Below, piece by piece: positions 10,943 to 23,072 of a DNA stretch of 64,000 bases. The notes beneath the pieces are model-generated. The model saw nothing but the letters and a program-made list of their open reading frames with translations, did no database searches and was not told the DNA's origin. This stretch comes from Excoecaria cochinchinensis (Eukaryota; Streptophyta; Magnoliopsida; Malpighiales; Euphorbiaceae): assembly GCA_947683425.1 (NCBI GenBank), contig CANTUQ010000083.1, positions 1,755,501 through 1,819,500 on the forward strand. Reading direction: 5' to 3'. Each line of letters opens with the position of its first letter. Position 1 is the first letter of the stretch. Made by a program: the position numbers and the translations under genes.

Positions 10943-11520
10943 TTCTATTTTAATCAACTTTCATTGATTTGATGAATCCGAATTGGTAGTTAAAATCTGT
11001 GAATGTTTATTTCAATAGGTTCAGAATGGTGGAAGATAAATGAGTTTGATATCTGAATCCGTAATGGTAAGATTATTTAACTTAGAACTTAAGATCTGTA
11101 ATAATGCTAATTTATGTGCTGAATCCGGATTGGTAAGTGCATATTTTAGAGAAGCTGGATCCGAAAGGCAAGCTATGGTACAGGCTAGATTATTCACTGA
11201 TTGTATATGAATTTGTTGAATCAATTATTCACATGATATTATTGGGGAGAATGGGTATTCCTTAGCAAGATCTCTTAGTCATTTTATCAAATTGCTGTAT
11301 TATTATTTCGTTAATATTCTTAGATATTAATATCATCAGTTAGATTATTGATTTTGTCTGAGTTAAACAATCACCACATCAAAAATATTGGGAATTCTTT
11401 AGCATACAATTAATTGTCAAACACTTGCACAACACAGTCCCTTGGGTTCGATAACTTGTGGTCTTAATTATATTCCACTATATTACTTGCCGATTCAGTA
11501 CACTTGCTGAGTACGCGTCA

Positions 11521-13280
11521 GACACTAATGTCGCTAGAGCATCAGCCAATTAATTTTCATCCCTGGGGGTGAAGTGAAAGGTGCAAGTCTTGAACTGGCT
11601 ACTCAACATTCTCAAATGCTTCACATAAGGTAACAACCTCTCTTCCTTAACTGACCATTCCCCTCTGATCTGATGAATTGCTAAGGACGAATCTCCGAAG
11701 ACTTCTGCGGTCTTTGCCCCTAGAGCAAGCAATGCTTCCAATCCAAAGATGCAAGCTTCATATTCCGCTTCATTATTGGTAGCCTTGTACCTCAACTTCT
11801 TGGCTAATGGCAGCTTCTCACCATCCGGGGTCGTAAGAATGATCCCCGCTCCTGCCCCTTTACTGTTAACTGCCCCATGAAAGAACAATTGCCACCCCTG
11901 TACTGCTATGGCCGTGATATCTTCATCTGGGAAATTGTATTTGAATTGGTCTCCCTCAATAGGGTGTTCAGCCAAGAACTCCACTACAGCTCTTCCCTTA
12001 ATGGTTTTCCTGGTGATGTATTCGATATCGAACTCCTGCAACAGTAGTAACCACCTTCCCATCTTTCCTAGCAGAGAGGGCACTTCCTGAAGGTACCTAA
12101 GCGGATTATGCTTGGCAACCGCTTGTACACTGAAGGAATGAAAGTAGTGTCGCAACTTTTTGGAGGCCCAAATCACTGCCAAGCAAATTTTTTCTACTTC
12201 AACATATTTGGCTTCATATGGCAAGAATTTCTTACTAAGATAGTAAACAGCAAACTCCACCCCAAAGTCATCCTCCCGGGCCATTATGGCACCCACCGAA
12301 TTGTCTTCTACTGCCAGATACAGGATTAGTGGCTTGGCGCGTCATGGTGGTATTAAAACTGGAGGATTCAGGAGATAATCCTTAATAGTACCAAAAGCCA
12401 ATTGACAATCATTATTCCACACCACTGGCTGATTCTTCCTAAGAAGTTTGAAGATGGGCTCACATACTGAAGCCAGTTTGGCGATAAACCGGCTGATGTA
12501 CTGAAGCTTTACTAGGAAACTTCTAACCTTTTTCTCTTTTTGAGGCACTGGCATCTCTCTGATGGCCCTGACCTTATCAGGATCCACTTCAATTCCTCTC
12601 TGGATTACCACATGGCCTAACAGCTTACCCGAGGTAACTCCAAAAATGCACTTCTTGGAATTGAGGCGCAAATCATACTTAATGATCCTTTGTAAGAACT
12701 TTTCCAAAGCCTCGAAGTGACCTTCTCCGGTAGCTGACTTGATCATCATGTCGTCAACATACACCTCCACTTCCTTGTGGATCAAATCATTGAGAACTCT
12801 GGTTGCCATCCTCTGATAGGTCGCTCCTGCATTCTTTAGTCCAAAAGGCATGACCCAATAAGCAAATATACCCCATTCGGTGATGAAGGCTGTCTTAATC
12901 CGATCCACTATCCTATTGAGGATTTGATTGTACCCTGCATACCCGTCCACGAAGCTATACATCATGCAAGCAGCGGCACTATCTACGAGCACATCAATAT
13001 GAGGCAGAGGAAAATCATCTTTCGGGCAGGCTTTATTCAGGTCCCGATAGTCCACACACACCCGAACCTTTCCATCCTTTTTAGCCACAGAAACTACATT
13101 AGCCAGCCACGTCGGGTATTTAACCTCCAGTAGAAACTTAGCCTCAATCTGCTTATGGATCTCCTCTTTCACCTTCTGAGCCCATTCTGGCCTAAGTCTT
13201 CTGAGCTTTTGCTTGACCGGTTTACTCTCTAGATAAGTTGGAATGGCATGTTCGGCTACATCTCGATCAATTCTCGGCAT
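11521..13280 (-). pseudogene. Tat-type reverse transcriptase, RNase H and second RNase H
   Basis: The reading frame from 13280 down holds RT (VRVCVDYRDLNKA, MPFGLKNAGATYQR, catalytic YVDD near residue 175). A TGA near 12338, probably from CGA, is followed in the same frame by RNase H and then the archaeal-like RNase H domain. In that second domain the usual first acidic motif reads FFHGA, with His where Asp is expected, while NNEAEYEA and FGDSS remain. A TAA after RDEN interrupts the last part, whose continuation (LADALATLVS) reaches 11521. The enzyme is therefore incomplete, stop-interrupted and split by Athila1. Confidence 0.9.
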
Positions 13281-14861
13281 GTCCTCGTAGGTCTAGGCAA
13301 AGACTTTTTCATATTTTTTTAATATTCTCTCAAATTTTATCCTCTCCTCAGGAGTAATGTTTGATGCTATCAAAATTTCCTTTGGGTTCTCCAAAGTTCT
13401 GAGATTAAATGCAGTCGTGCTAGTTGAGTTAATGTCAAAGATGAATGCATCATGTTTATGATTATGAGAAATGAAATCATCAGAAACATCACACAAGTAA
13501 GCAAAGTTATTCATCTCATTAATGTAATCAGCAACATTAACATTGTCATTAAAAAGTTCTGGCATAAAAATAGTATCTAAGTAACTATTATTTTCATCTC
13601 CTGTCGATGACGATGTTGCAGCCGACTGTATTTTGACTTCTTGGCTTGGTGGAGGCTTTTCAACTACCTCCGGTGAAATATTCAAATCTTCAAACTTTAA
13701 CTCTGGCTCTACCATCTTTTCCTTTCCTTTCAACCTGGTAGCTAACAGCTTATCAGTGACAATCACCTAGGGCCCATCCCTGTTCCAGACACTGCACTGA
13801 GTCATAATCTCCTCATCCCAGAAGTTCTTTGCAGACTTGACAACTCCAACATCCCAGTCGAAGACATCATTAAAGATTTCAAACCCCGGGATGATCTTTC
13901 CATTTGTCCACTGAGGCTCTTCATCACCAGTGTAAGCACAGACCGAGGATGAGGGAACAAAACTCTCTGAAATGTGGGGAATCTTCTCTGACACTTTTTT
14001 CCTGCCATGCTCTCCTTTGTAGCCGAGACCCTTTCGATCTTTCTGGCCTTGTGTTGTGATAGCAGACTGCAGCCCTTGTGAGTTTTTTCCCAAACAAGCA
14101 CTTGGAAGGAAGTGCATCCTCTTCATCATGTTCATCACCTGAGGGCTACCTGTCAAGCCTTGCTCCTCTCCTATCACCGATATATGAAAACCACTGAATG
14201 GCTGATTAGAGATCCCCAAGGCAGACACTTGGTTTTCTCTCACTGCTTTGACAGTCACCACCTCTCCTTCATGAGGTATCTTTATCATCTGATTTAGGGT
14301 AGACGACACTCCTCCCAATTTATGGAACCATGGCCTTCCAAGCAGAGCTGGAAAATTCATTGGGATAGGCAAGACCACAAATTTTGCTTCTGTCTCAATG
14401 GGCCCAGTCTTGACTAGAGCTCTGAAAGTTCCCGATGCTTGTCTCCTAGAATTATCGTAGGCTGTAATAGTTAAATCAGACTTGCTCAACATGCTTTCAT
14501 CCAGCCCAAAAGCCTGAAGTGCCACCAAAGGGCAGACATTTATGGATGACCCATTATCAACTATAACACAAGCGGTATGCTTGCCGTTAATTTGAGCCTT
14601 GATGTATAGTGGTCGGTTGTGATTGTGGCCTTCAGCTGACAAATCAACATTAAAAAACATCAGTCTCTCCCCTGATCCCCCCTTGACGAGCTCTAGCAGC
14701 TCGGATGGAGAAATTGTGGTGGCTACGGTGGACTCGCTCAATGCCTCAACTAACTTTTGTCTATGAGAAGGGGACTGCCTTAGAAGGTCCCAAATAGATA
14801 TCTGAGCTGTGGTCTTTTTCAGCTGCTTTACTATGGAATTTTCTTCCGGCTCCTTTTCCAT
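13281..14861 (-). pseudogene. Tat-type protease region and linker to RT
   Basis: A 364-residue frame (14861-13767) carries the aspartic protease, with VDNGSSINV near residues 101-109 and LLGRPWFH near 173. The active-site triad reads D-N-G rather than D-S/T-G. A second frame (13766-13293) is an acidic linker that ends YEKVFA before a TAG where Trp is usual in this family; the RT frame resumes at TYEDMPRID. The pieces would belong to one polyprotein in an intact element. Confidence 0.85.
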
Positions 14862-14867
14862 AGGTGC

Positions 14868-16702
14868 TTACACTGAGTCCTGCTGCTTCTCAACTTCGGG
14901 GACCACTCTTCCACTTCTTGTTACAACCCCAACTCTCTCATCCTCCTTCGAATCCCATGGATCCGTGAACTCTCCATATTTCTCCTCATTATTTTCGTTT
15001 CCACTCTCACCAGTGGACCAACAGTCTATCACCACCACGGGAATCCCTTTTTCACTTGCCTCGGGGCGAGTGATAGTGATGTAATCATTTCCATACAAAT
15101 CTTGAAGGACATACCATTCGGGTAGGCTTGACCCAATCATAAAGACAGACAGTGGTACAACATTAAAATTAGACTTCTTCTTGCTCTCCCTCTTTTCAGG
15201 ATCGGTGATCTGCTTACTATCGATTAGATCCTGAATCTGGTACCTCAGCCTGAAGCAATTGTCTGTCAAATGCCCAGTATGTTAGTGAAAGGCACAATAT
15301 TCATTCTCGTTATGCCCCGGTTCCCTTTGGATCCTAGCTGGCCTAGGTGGCAGGGGTTGTAGCTTCCCCTCCTTCATCAACCTCTTCAATACCCATGATA
15401 ATGGCCTACCCAAATTTGAGAAGTACCTCTGATTCATTCCTGTTACCGATACCTCAGCTGTCTTCCCACTTCTGTTACCACTGCTGGAACTAGCTGACTT
15501 GGTTGCACTTTGATTGTTGTAGCCCTTCTTGGCATAAGCCTCACTGCTTGCCCTTCTGGCCATATATTCTCCCTCTGCCTCTATAGCAATGTCCTTTAAG
15601 GACTCCCAATCTTTTAGCCCCTTCATTTTCAATACATCTCTCAGATACGGGTTAGCATTCCGAATGAATAATCAGATCTGATCAGGTGTATCGGGTTTGC
15701 GCTTCATCTCCATAACCCGGTTCCTCCACCGAGTGAGGTATTCATGGAAAGACTCCCCAGCCTTCTGCTGCAGCAGCTCTAGATCCTTTAGTGTGACCTC
15801 CATCCGGGTACGGCAATCATATTACTTTAGGAACTCCTCAGTCAATAAGTCCCAGTCTTCTTTGGACCTCCTGTCTAGCCCATGGTACCAGTCAATGGCA
15901 GCCCCTGTGAGACTCAGGCAAAAGTACTCTACCTTCTGCTTCCTTATTAAAGTTGTCCCCTTCATGACTAGTGAGTACTGCTTGATGTGTACAACAGGGT
16001 CAGAGGTGCCGTCAAATTTTGGAATATCAGGCATCTTGAAGTTCTGGGGGATCAGATCATCCCCATCTAGCTCACGATCCTTTGGGTTCATTCCCCTTCC
16101 TACCGGCATCATCCTTGTCATAGCCTCAAATTTCTCCTCCATCTTTCTCCACATTGCTTCCTCTAGCTTGGGCGGCTTTCCTTTTACCACCATCTGTTCC
16201 TCTTGCTCATCTTACCAGAGGTCAACCTCAAACCTAGGGCCTTCTCTACGCTCAACAGGCACTGGCGCTCTTTGCTCAACTGTAGGTGGGTCAACTACAG
16301 CAGGGGATCCTCCCTAATAGCCCCTTGTTCATCTGGCCCCCTAATAGGAGCAGTAGCAACTTGTTGCCCAGTTATGATAGTGGCAAGGTTGCCCATCATT
16401 GCCATCATTCTGGCCTCAAACTCCTCCATTCTTCTTCCTACTTCCTTGGCAATCATTTCCCTGGTTGCATCAGACCCACTTGATTGGTTAGTCATACTTG
16501 TCTCTAGTGATGATTCTGAAGAGAAAGTCTCACTACCATCTGAAAGAGAATCTGAGCTCTGATATGACACTAGCTCTGGTAATCCCAAGAGTGGAATCCT
16601 TCTAAGCCGACCGTCGGGACCCCTAAACCACCCGGGAAAATCTATGATGGCTGAAAAAAAATACATCTCGTTAGGATGATGTATGATTGAAATGCAATGC
16701 AT
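14868..16702 (-). pseudogene. Tat-type gag, fragmented
   Basis: Three frames cover the gene. The N-terminal part (16702-16295) is low in recognisable motifs. The central capsid part (16193-15822) holds FDGTSDPVVHIKQYSLVMKG and LTGAAIDWYHGL. The C-terminal part (15632-14868) ends with a zinc-knuckle-like region reading YCAFH...TGHLTDNCFRLRYQIQDLID. Stops around 16194, 15821 and 15281 break it. A typical Ogre/Tat gag is a single reading frame, so this copy is decayed. Confidence 0.85.
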
Positions 16703-17413
16703 GGTCGTGCTGATGTAATATAGTCAAACACATGCAAGCATATAGATCCTTCCAACCTTATCTCTCCCACACACGAGGTAACATAATCTCTTTCCTAGGT
16801 GGGCTTTATCCAAGGATTAACAAGAAACCCATCGGACATGTATGGTGCACGGTGGAAAACCGGTAGCATAACAGCTCTTATTTAATGTACATACATATGA
16901 GTGTTTGGCCATTATGTATTTGATCAATTCAACTAAATTAAGATGGGCCTACTGGGGCATAAAAGCCTTTGATAAAAGACCATTTAATTTAACTGATTTT
17001 GTTCAATATATAACGGCCCACATAGCAAGCACGGTATTATGGTACATTTCACCTAGTGGAAGTATCTATTGTCAATACATGAGCTTTGGTCAAAGGTAAT
17101 GAAACTTTAGGGTTACCCAAGCATGGTCTCTGCCAACGGGTCTAACTCATCATGAGCATAATGATCGATTGGGTCTCTATTTGATATACCATAAGGTATG
17201 AGGCTTGGGCTGGTGATTATCCTTAACACTTCCCCACATTGAGTAAATGTAGGGTTGTGCTTCGGGAATGCACCGGGGTTAAAATAGGGACCAAACTAGC
17301 ATAATCTAAGGCTCTAGCATGGATGCAATGCAATTTCGAAAAGAGATAAAATTTCTAAATTAAAACTCAATTGTAAATTTTAACTAAGGTACTTTCGAAG
17401 GGAAGTCTCTTAG
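16703..17413 (-). other. Tat leader between primer-binding site and gag
   Basis: This noncoding stretch of about 0.7 kb is where the 5' untranslated leader and packaging signals would be. I see no conserved ORF and no repeat. Confidence 0.6.
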
Positions 17414-17431
17414 TCCCCAGTGGAGTCGCCA
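17414..17431 (-). other. Tat primer-binding site, tRNA-Arg type
   Basis: On the minus strand TGGCGACTCCACTGGGGA follows the LTR terminus after one base. Its complement ends in GAGTCGCCA, as in plant tRNA-Arg 3' ends. This is the primer type reported for Ogre/Tat elements. Confidence 0.8.
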
Positions 17432-17432
17432 C

Positions 17433-18758
17433 TGTGACGCGCGTCGAACCCCGTATGTCTTCGAAGGCCCGCTTTTAGGACGATCGAGAGAGGTTCATGA
17501 AAACTTGTAAGGTATTTACAAGTGCGTCTATTTTGGGCAACAAGGAGATTTCATGGAGTCGCCACCCAATAAAATATTGAAAAAATTCGTCTCGCCTCAG
17601 TGAGCCTAAGACGGCGCATCTTTATCCATTTTGGGCAAACCAAAAAGGTCTTGGAGGTATTCACCCCAATAGAACATTGGAATGACCCTCTAACCCTATG
17701 GAGCCTAGGATTGTGCAAGTTAAAACCTTTTTACGGGACAAAAAAGGTGTCTTAGAGGTCCCATTCCAATGGAACATTGAAATGGTCCTCTTGTCTCGTT
17801 GAGCCCAAAGACCAGAGATGGTTCGGGACTCCCCATTTATTCATACCTTGGCTAAGTTTATAATCAAGTTTTGAATTTAGTGTTTCATGCCTTTTCTCAT
17901 TCAATTTTAATGCAATTTAATTAAACACATATCAATCATATAAATAAAGCGGTAAATAAAAAATGATTTTGAAAGAAAAATAAATTACAACAAAACTAGG
18001 GGCGGAATACAACCCCCATTTGTAAATAAAATACAAATTATACATAAATCGGGCTATTTATTAAAAATGAGGACATTGGTTCTCTCATGCATAATTAAAG
18101 AAAATAATTTTTAAAGTGACAATTTATTTTGGATGAAAAAAGTTAGGACATTGGTCCCATTTTATTTAGAAAAAAACAAATTAATTAAGTAGAAATATTT
18201 TTGTGGTTTTTTTAATTAACGTGCATAAAAAAATAATTTATTACAAATTACATATTAAATAAAATAATGAAAGCAAAGTAATGAAAATAATAAAGAAATA
18301 ACCAAGCAACTCCCAAATGGATCTCCAAATCTTCAAGGGCTCCCACTTGGTATGGAAAAGTACTCACACATAAAAAATAAGTATTGGAAATAAAAGAAAA
18401 AAAAACAAATAAAAGTGAAGTTAGTAAAAAAATTAATTAAACATATAACATGAAAACAATTAAATTAAGGCAATAAAAATTGCATTATGTATGACAAGCC
18501 AATTAAAATGACATAATAAAAATATGCAATCTAACAAATTTATAAATTCAACATGCAAAAAAAAAACATAAAATAGTGCTAATAAAATTTAACATGCATA
18601 AAAAGCATAAAATAGTGATGATAAAATTTAACATGTATAAAAATACAAAATAACAACAATAACATCCAATCATGAATAAAAAGCAAAAGTAATAATAAAA
18701 ATCAGCATGCATAAAATATAAATAATAATAGTAATAATAAAATTAAACAAGAATAAGG

Positions 18759-18790
<32 letters not shown>

Positions 18791-18856
18791 AATAATGGTA
18801 ATAACTACAATAATAATAATAATAACACAATAATAACAAAGAATATGAACAATCAA

Positions 18857-18940
<84 letters not shown>

Positions 18941-20135
18941 TAATAATAAAAAATAATAATAACATCAAACAAGATGAACAATCCAACTAAATATGGAAGA
19001 ATAAAATAAAAATAAAACAAGCCAATTATACTAAAACATGTTAAATGATAATACTAATAATATATATGAACAAAAAATGATGACAATAATATGAACATGA
19101 ACAATTAAATAAGAAATAAGAATTAAAAAAATAGATCTAAGAGCATTCACATGTTAACTAATTAAATAAAAACAAAAGAATAAGAAAATAAGAAAAAAAT
19201 GATAGAACTAAAATAATTTACATGTTAACTAATTAATTGGAAACAAAAAATGAAATTAAGAAATTAAATTAAGAAATTGAGTCAAGAATGTTTACCCTCA
19301 AAATTTATCTCGAAGAAATGAAGGTAGATGATTCAATTCCTTGTCTTGATTTGTAAGAATAAAATTAGAAAATAAAGTATTGAAAATGAATTTTTACTCA
19401 AGAACAAATAATTGATTTATTTGTCTCAAAATAAAAATTGTTTGATGAGAAAAAGAAAAATTCCTAAAAACAAAAATTATTCTTTTTGCCTTAATAATTA
19501 TCTTGGAAGATCCTTTAAAAAAATTGAGAGAATTTGTTTGAAAGAAAAAAGAAGAAGAAAAAAATATTTTTCTAAAAAAAATCCCCCCTTTAATTTTCTC
19601 TTAAAAATTCCTTTTTATCCCTTCCCCAAAATCAGATTTTTTTTAAATGAAAAATTAATTGACTTAATTTCAATAAAAGCAAAAAACTGAAGAAAATCAA
19701 ATGTTTGGAATTTTAAAAGTTTTACCATTGAATTCTACTAAAAAAATTGAAAAAAAATGAATTTTTAGGGCCAAAATGGCCAAAAACGGCAGAAATGGGC
19801 GACACGGGCGAGGGATGCCCCGTCGGAGCGCTCGATGAGCGTCCCCGCTCGCGCTCCGCCTGCACATCCAGCGCTGCCGCAGCCCGACATTCGCGCGAAA
19901 AAAAAAATATATTTTTTTTAAATTTTCTATAAAACACAATAATTTAAAAACTAACTTTTTTTATCCCAAAATAATTTTTAAAATATTTTTAAATACTTTT
20001 TTATTCATTCCTAACAAATCAAAATGACAAGAAAATTATCACTTCCAACTTTCATTATTTTTGCCTATAAATCGGCACACTTAATTTCATCATTGGGTAA
20101 TCCTGATCAAGGCTACTCGGGACCCGGTATCTACA
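17433..20135 (-). repeat. 5' LTR of the Tat element (2703 bp)
   Basis: On the minus strand the LTR runs from TGTAGATACCGGGTCCCG (20135) to GCGCGTCACA (17433). Both termini match the solo LTR at 48350-52205. It is AT-rich with a microsatellite (18760-18955) and one GC-rich island (about 19780-19905) in U3 near its 5' end. Short frames across the island and the microsatellite do not look coding. Confidence 0.88.
18760..18955. repeat. (AAT)n microsatellite
   Basis: Long, slightly interrupted runs of AAT, longest at about 18859-18940, lie inside the Tat LTR. Apparent poly-Leu/Ile frames on the minus strand are translations of this repeat. Confidence 0.95.
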
Positions 20136-21476
20136 GAAAGCTCCCAGCCTGCATACATGGACGGTTTGAAAATTAGATATCCATGCAAGAAGTGCAAACA
20201 CAAACGTTATCTGCCAACGGAGGAGGTGCATCTCCATTTACTAAACAAGGGATTTGTGCCCAATTATTTTGAATGGACAAGGCATGGAGAGCCATTAATT
20301 AGTAGCTCGTCTAGAAGTGCGGAAGTTGGAACAGGTGTTGTTGGATCTGATGTTCTAGGGGGGTCTATATTGTATGACTGACAATGTTTGTGATACAGAG
20401 AATCCATATATGCAAATGGTTTTTGACGCAGCTGGAAGTTCAATTCAGCCCAATTTAGGCAGTGCAGAAGAGGAACCCAACCCAGATGCCAGTAATTTTT
20501 TCGATTTACTTAGTGCAGCTGACCAGGAATTGTGGCCTGGATGTGATAATATGACACAATTGGGATCAGTTGCTCGAATTTTAAACATTAAATTCAAAGG
20601 TCATATCTCTGATCGAAGTTTGAACGAAATTCTGTCGTGGTACAATGACTCCTTATCGACGGACAATAATATGGTTGACAGTTTTTATGAAATGAAGAAG
20701 TTACTCTGGAGTCTTGGTTTGCCAGTTGAAAAAATTGATTGTTGTCGGCTAAAATGTATGATTTTTTGGGGGGATGACGTGGAGTTAATGAGTTGCAAAT
20801 TTTGCAATCAACCGAGATCCAAGCCAGCCAATTCTAATAGGAAGCAGAAATTAGTGCCATGGAAGCGGATGTATTATTTTCCTATTACTCCAAGACTTCA
20901 GAGGTTGTATTCATCAAATGTGACGGAATCTCACATGAGGTGGCATAATGAACATGAACAGACAGATGGAGGAATAACCCATCCATCGGATGCCGTTGCA
21001 TGGAAACATTTTGACGACATTCACCCAGATTTTGCTTTCGACAGTAGAAATGTGAGGCTGGGTTTAAGGACAGATGGATTTCAGCCTTTTGGACAATCAG
21101 GCCAATAATACTCATCGTAGCCAATCATCTTAATTCCGTATAATTTACCCCCTAGATGTGCATGAAAGAGGCTTACATGTTTATGACAGTAATTGTGCCG
21201 AGTCCTAAGAATCCAAAGCAAGGGATTGATGTTTTTCTTCAGCCATTAATATCCGAATTGCTTCAATTATGGGAAGTCGGTGTGCTCACATATGATGTGT
21301 CCTTGAAACAAAATTTCATGATGACAGCAGCTTTGATGTGGACTGTTAGCGATTTTCCTGCATATGCTATGTTGTCGGGTTGGAGCACGGCTGGGAAATT
21401 GGCTTGCCCTTACTGTGGAAATGATTCTGATGCATTTTATCTGGCTAATGGGTGTAAAATATTGTGGTTTGATAAT
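20136..21476 (+). pseudogene. CACTA TNP2-like transposase, N-terminal and middle part
   Basis: The transposase-associated zinc-ligand region reads IRYPCKKCKHKRYLPTEEVH at about 20170-20230. It is followed, in a shifted frame, by 20374-21108 with LLSAADQELWPGC, GLPVEKIDCCRLKCMIFW, SCKFCNQPR and LTPRLQRLY-like text. The segment at 21156-21476 has MCMKEAYMFMTVIVPSP, then WEVGVLTYDVSLKQNF and GWSTAGKLACPYCG, and stops at WFDN where Athila2 is inserted. At least two frame shifts occur, and the first exon is absent next to the Tat LTR. Confidence 0.9.
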
Positions 21477-23036
21477 TGATAATTGTGAAATTAATGATAT
21501 TTTTAGTGTGTTTTTATTTATTTATTTAAGTTAATTTAGTATTTATTTGGTTGAATTATAGTTGAATTAGTTAATTTTATGTTTTTAAAGTTTAATTGTT
21601 GATTTTGGTATTTTTCAGGATTAAAATAAAGGAAAAAGGATTTAATGCTAAGTTGTGGATAATTTGGTAAATTCTCATATTTGTGAAAGTCAAATGGAAC
21701 AAAGTGCAATTATATAATGCACGGGAGTGCAAATTCTCACTTGGCCAAGTGAGTGTTATTTGCTTAATGCACGGGAGTGCAAAATTTCACATGGCCATGC
21801 ATTCACAAATGGAAAAATCAACACGGCAATGCATTTTCATGACTTTCTTACCAACTGGTCACGTGGGATGAATTCAAACTCCACCAAACTTCCGAAGAAA
21901 AGAAGAGAATCCTTTTCTCATTTACCAACCGATGAAAACATTGGCAATAAAAAGTCAGAAAGAATACCAGATCGGGGGGGAGTTGAGTTTTTGCTGGAAC
22001 GAAGAAAGAAAGATTTATTTCTGCAACTGAAGATTTAGATTTTTCATATAGTTTTAGAATTTAATTTATGCTGTTGTTATTTTAAATCTGAGAGAATAAT
22101 TAGAGATAGTGGGAGATTATTATTTCTTTTTGAAGTTTTGAGAATAGATCAGACGGGAAGAACATCAATTTTATTATTGTAAGAATTTCATTTTCAGATC
22201 TCAAATGGGTAATATCAACTTATCTCTATTTAATTCAGTTTTTATGTCAATTATGAGTGAGTAGTTCCTTTCTTGTTAAGGGATGCCTTGAATCCCCAAT
22301 AATCATGTGAATGCTTGCGTGGATTGATTTATGCATATGCTTCAGTTTTATCTTCTCCAAATTTATCTGTTTTAGTTATTGAAATTAATGCAAGTTTAAG
22401 AGTAATCTGCTGTGATAATCTTAGATTGTATTCACTTCATTAGCTTATATATAATTTGTTCTATTTCTATTGATTTTCACTGGTTTGATTAATCCGAGAT
22501 GGTAGTTAAATCTGTGGATCTCTATTTTAATAGGTTCAGAATTGTAGAAGATAATTAAGCTTTGGTATCTTAATCCGGGATGGTAGGATCATCTAAGTTT
22601 AGGACTTAAGACCTGTTTCAATGCTAAAATATGTGCTGAATCCAGGGTGGTAGGTGCATGTGTTAGAAAAGCTTGATCCGAAAGGCAGGCTATGGTATAG
22701 GCTAGGTTGTTCACTGATTGTATATGAAATTGTTGAATTAAGTATTCACATGATATCATTGGGGAGAATGGGTATTCCTTAGCAAGATCTCTTAGTTATT
22801 TTATCAAATTACTGTATTATTAAATCGTTAATATTCTTAGACATTAATATCATTAGTTAGATTATTATTTCTTCTGCGTTAAACAATCACCAAATCAAAA
22901 TAATTGGGAATTCTTTAGCATACATTTAATTGTTAAAATTTTACACAACACAGTCCCTTGGGTTCGATAACTTGTGGTCTTAATTATATTCCACTATATT
23001 ACTTGCCGATTCAGTACACTTGCTGAGGTCGCGTCA
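21477..23036 (+). repeat. 5' LTR of Athila2 (1560 bp)
   Basis: The LTR starts TGATAATTGTG and ends GGTCGCGTCA, six bases before the primer-binding site. It matches the 3' LTR except at about five positions. A cluster of palindromes lies 240-320 bp from its start, in the presumed U3. Small open frames inside are identical in both LTRs because the LTRs are, and I do not regard them as genes. Confidence 0.96.
21718..21799. repeat. Cluster of four palindromes in Athila2 U3
   Basis: TGCACGGGAGTGCA occurs at 21718-21731 and 21768-21781. CTCACTTGGCCAAGTGAG, a perfect 18-bp palindrome, is at 21736-21753, and CATGGCCATG at 21790-21799. Their centres are 20, 30 and 20 bp apart. The cluster is repeated in the 3' LTR at 33203-33284. 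Confidence 0.92.
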
Positions 23037-23042
23037 AGTTTT

Positions 23043-23060
23043 TGGCGCCGTTGCCGGGGA
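23043..23060 (+). other. Athila2 primer-binding site, tRNA-Asp type
   Basis: TGGCGCCGTTGCCGGGGA begins six bases after the LTR. Its complement matches the 3' end of plant tRNA-Asp, the usual Athila primer. Confidence 0.95.
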
Positions 23061-23072
23061 CCAACGTTGTCA

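Larger units (their letters stand above)
1..11520 (+). mobile_element. Athila-like Ty3/gypsy retrotransposon 1 (5' end outside window)
   Basis: In order, the element shows gag-pol, a spacer with a hairpin array, a candidate intron, a downstream ORF, a long 3' noncoding region, a polypurine tract and a 3' LTR. The 5' LTR, primer-binding site and first part of gag lie left of the window; base 1 corresponds to base 23365 in the complete relative at 21477-34521. The right edge is the LTR terminus CA at 11520. Immediately beyond it the sequence is antisense RNase H coding sequence of a Tat-type element, so this copy inserted into that element. The target duplication (GACAC on the right) cannot be confirmed because the left edge is not visible. 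Confidence 0.93.
9685..11520 (+). repeat. 3' LTR of Athila1 (1836 bp)
   Basis: The LTR begins TGATAAG after the polypurine tract and ends ACGCGTCA. Its 3' part (from about 10290) is clearly related to the Athila2 LTR, including the block with CAACACAGTCCCTTGGGTTC and the terminal CACTTGCTGAG. The U3 part is unrelated and instead contains four GC-rich hairpins. A 115-bp tandem duplication lies inside. The LTR should hold the element's promoter and polyadenylation signals, but I cannot place the transcription start. Confidence 0.92.
11521..20135 (-). mobile_element. Tat/Ogre-like Ty3/gypsy element, 5' portion, decayed
   Basis: Read on the minus strand the order is LTR (20135-17433), a tRNA-Arg-type primer-binding site, leader, gag, protease, RT, RNase H and a second (archaeal-like) RNase H. 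Sequence then stops abruptly at the Athila1 insertion. The dual RNase H and the RT motif CVDYRDLNKACPKDDFPLP place it in the Tat/Ogre lineage. Integrase and the other LTR should lie beyond the left edge of the window. Several in-frame stops show it is dead. Confidence 0.9.

Noticed and set aside
18743..18986. Poly-Leu/Ile open frames
   Set aside because: Translation of an (AAT)n microsatellite.
19722..19939. Overlapping frames through the GC-rich island of the Tat LTR
   Set aside because: They are open on both strands, have no homology I recognise, and lie within an LTR whose ends are well defined.
21727..22038. 103-codon frame repeated identically at 33212-33523
   Set aside because: It lies in U3-R of both LTRs, is identical only because the LTRs are, and shows no domain or codon signal.
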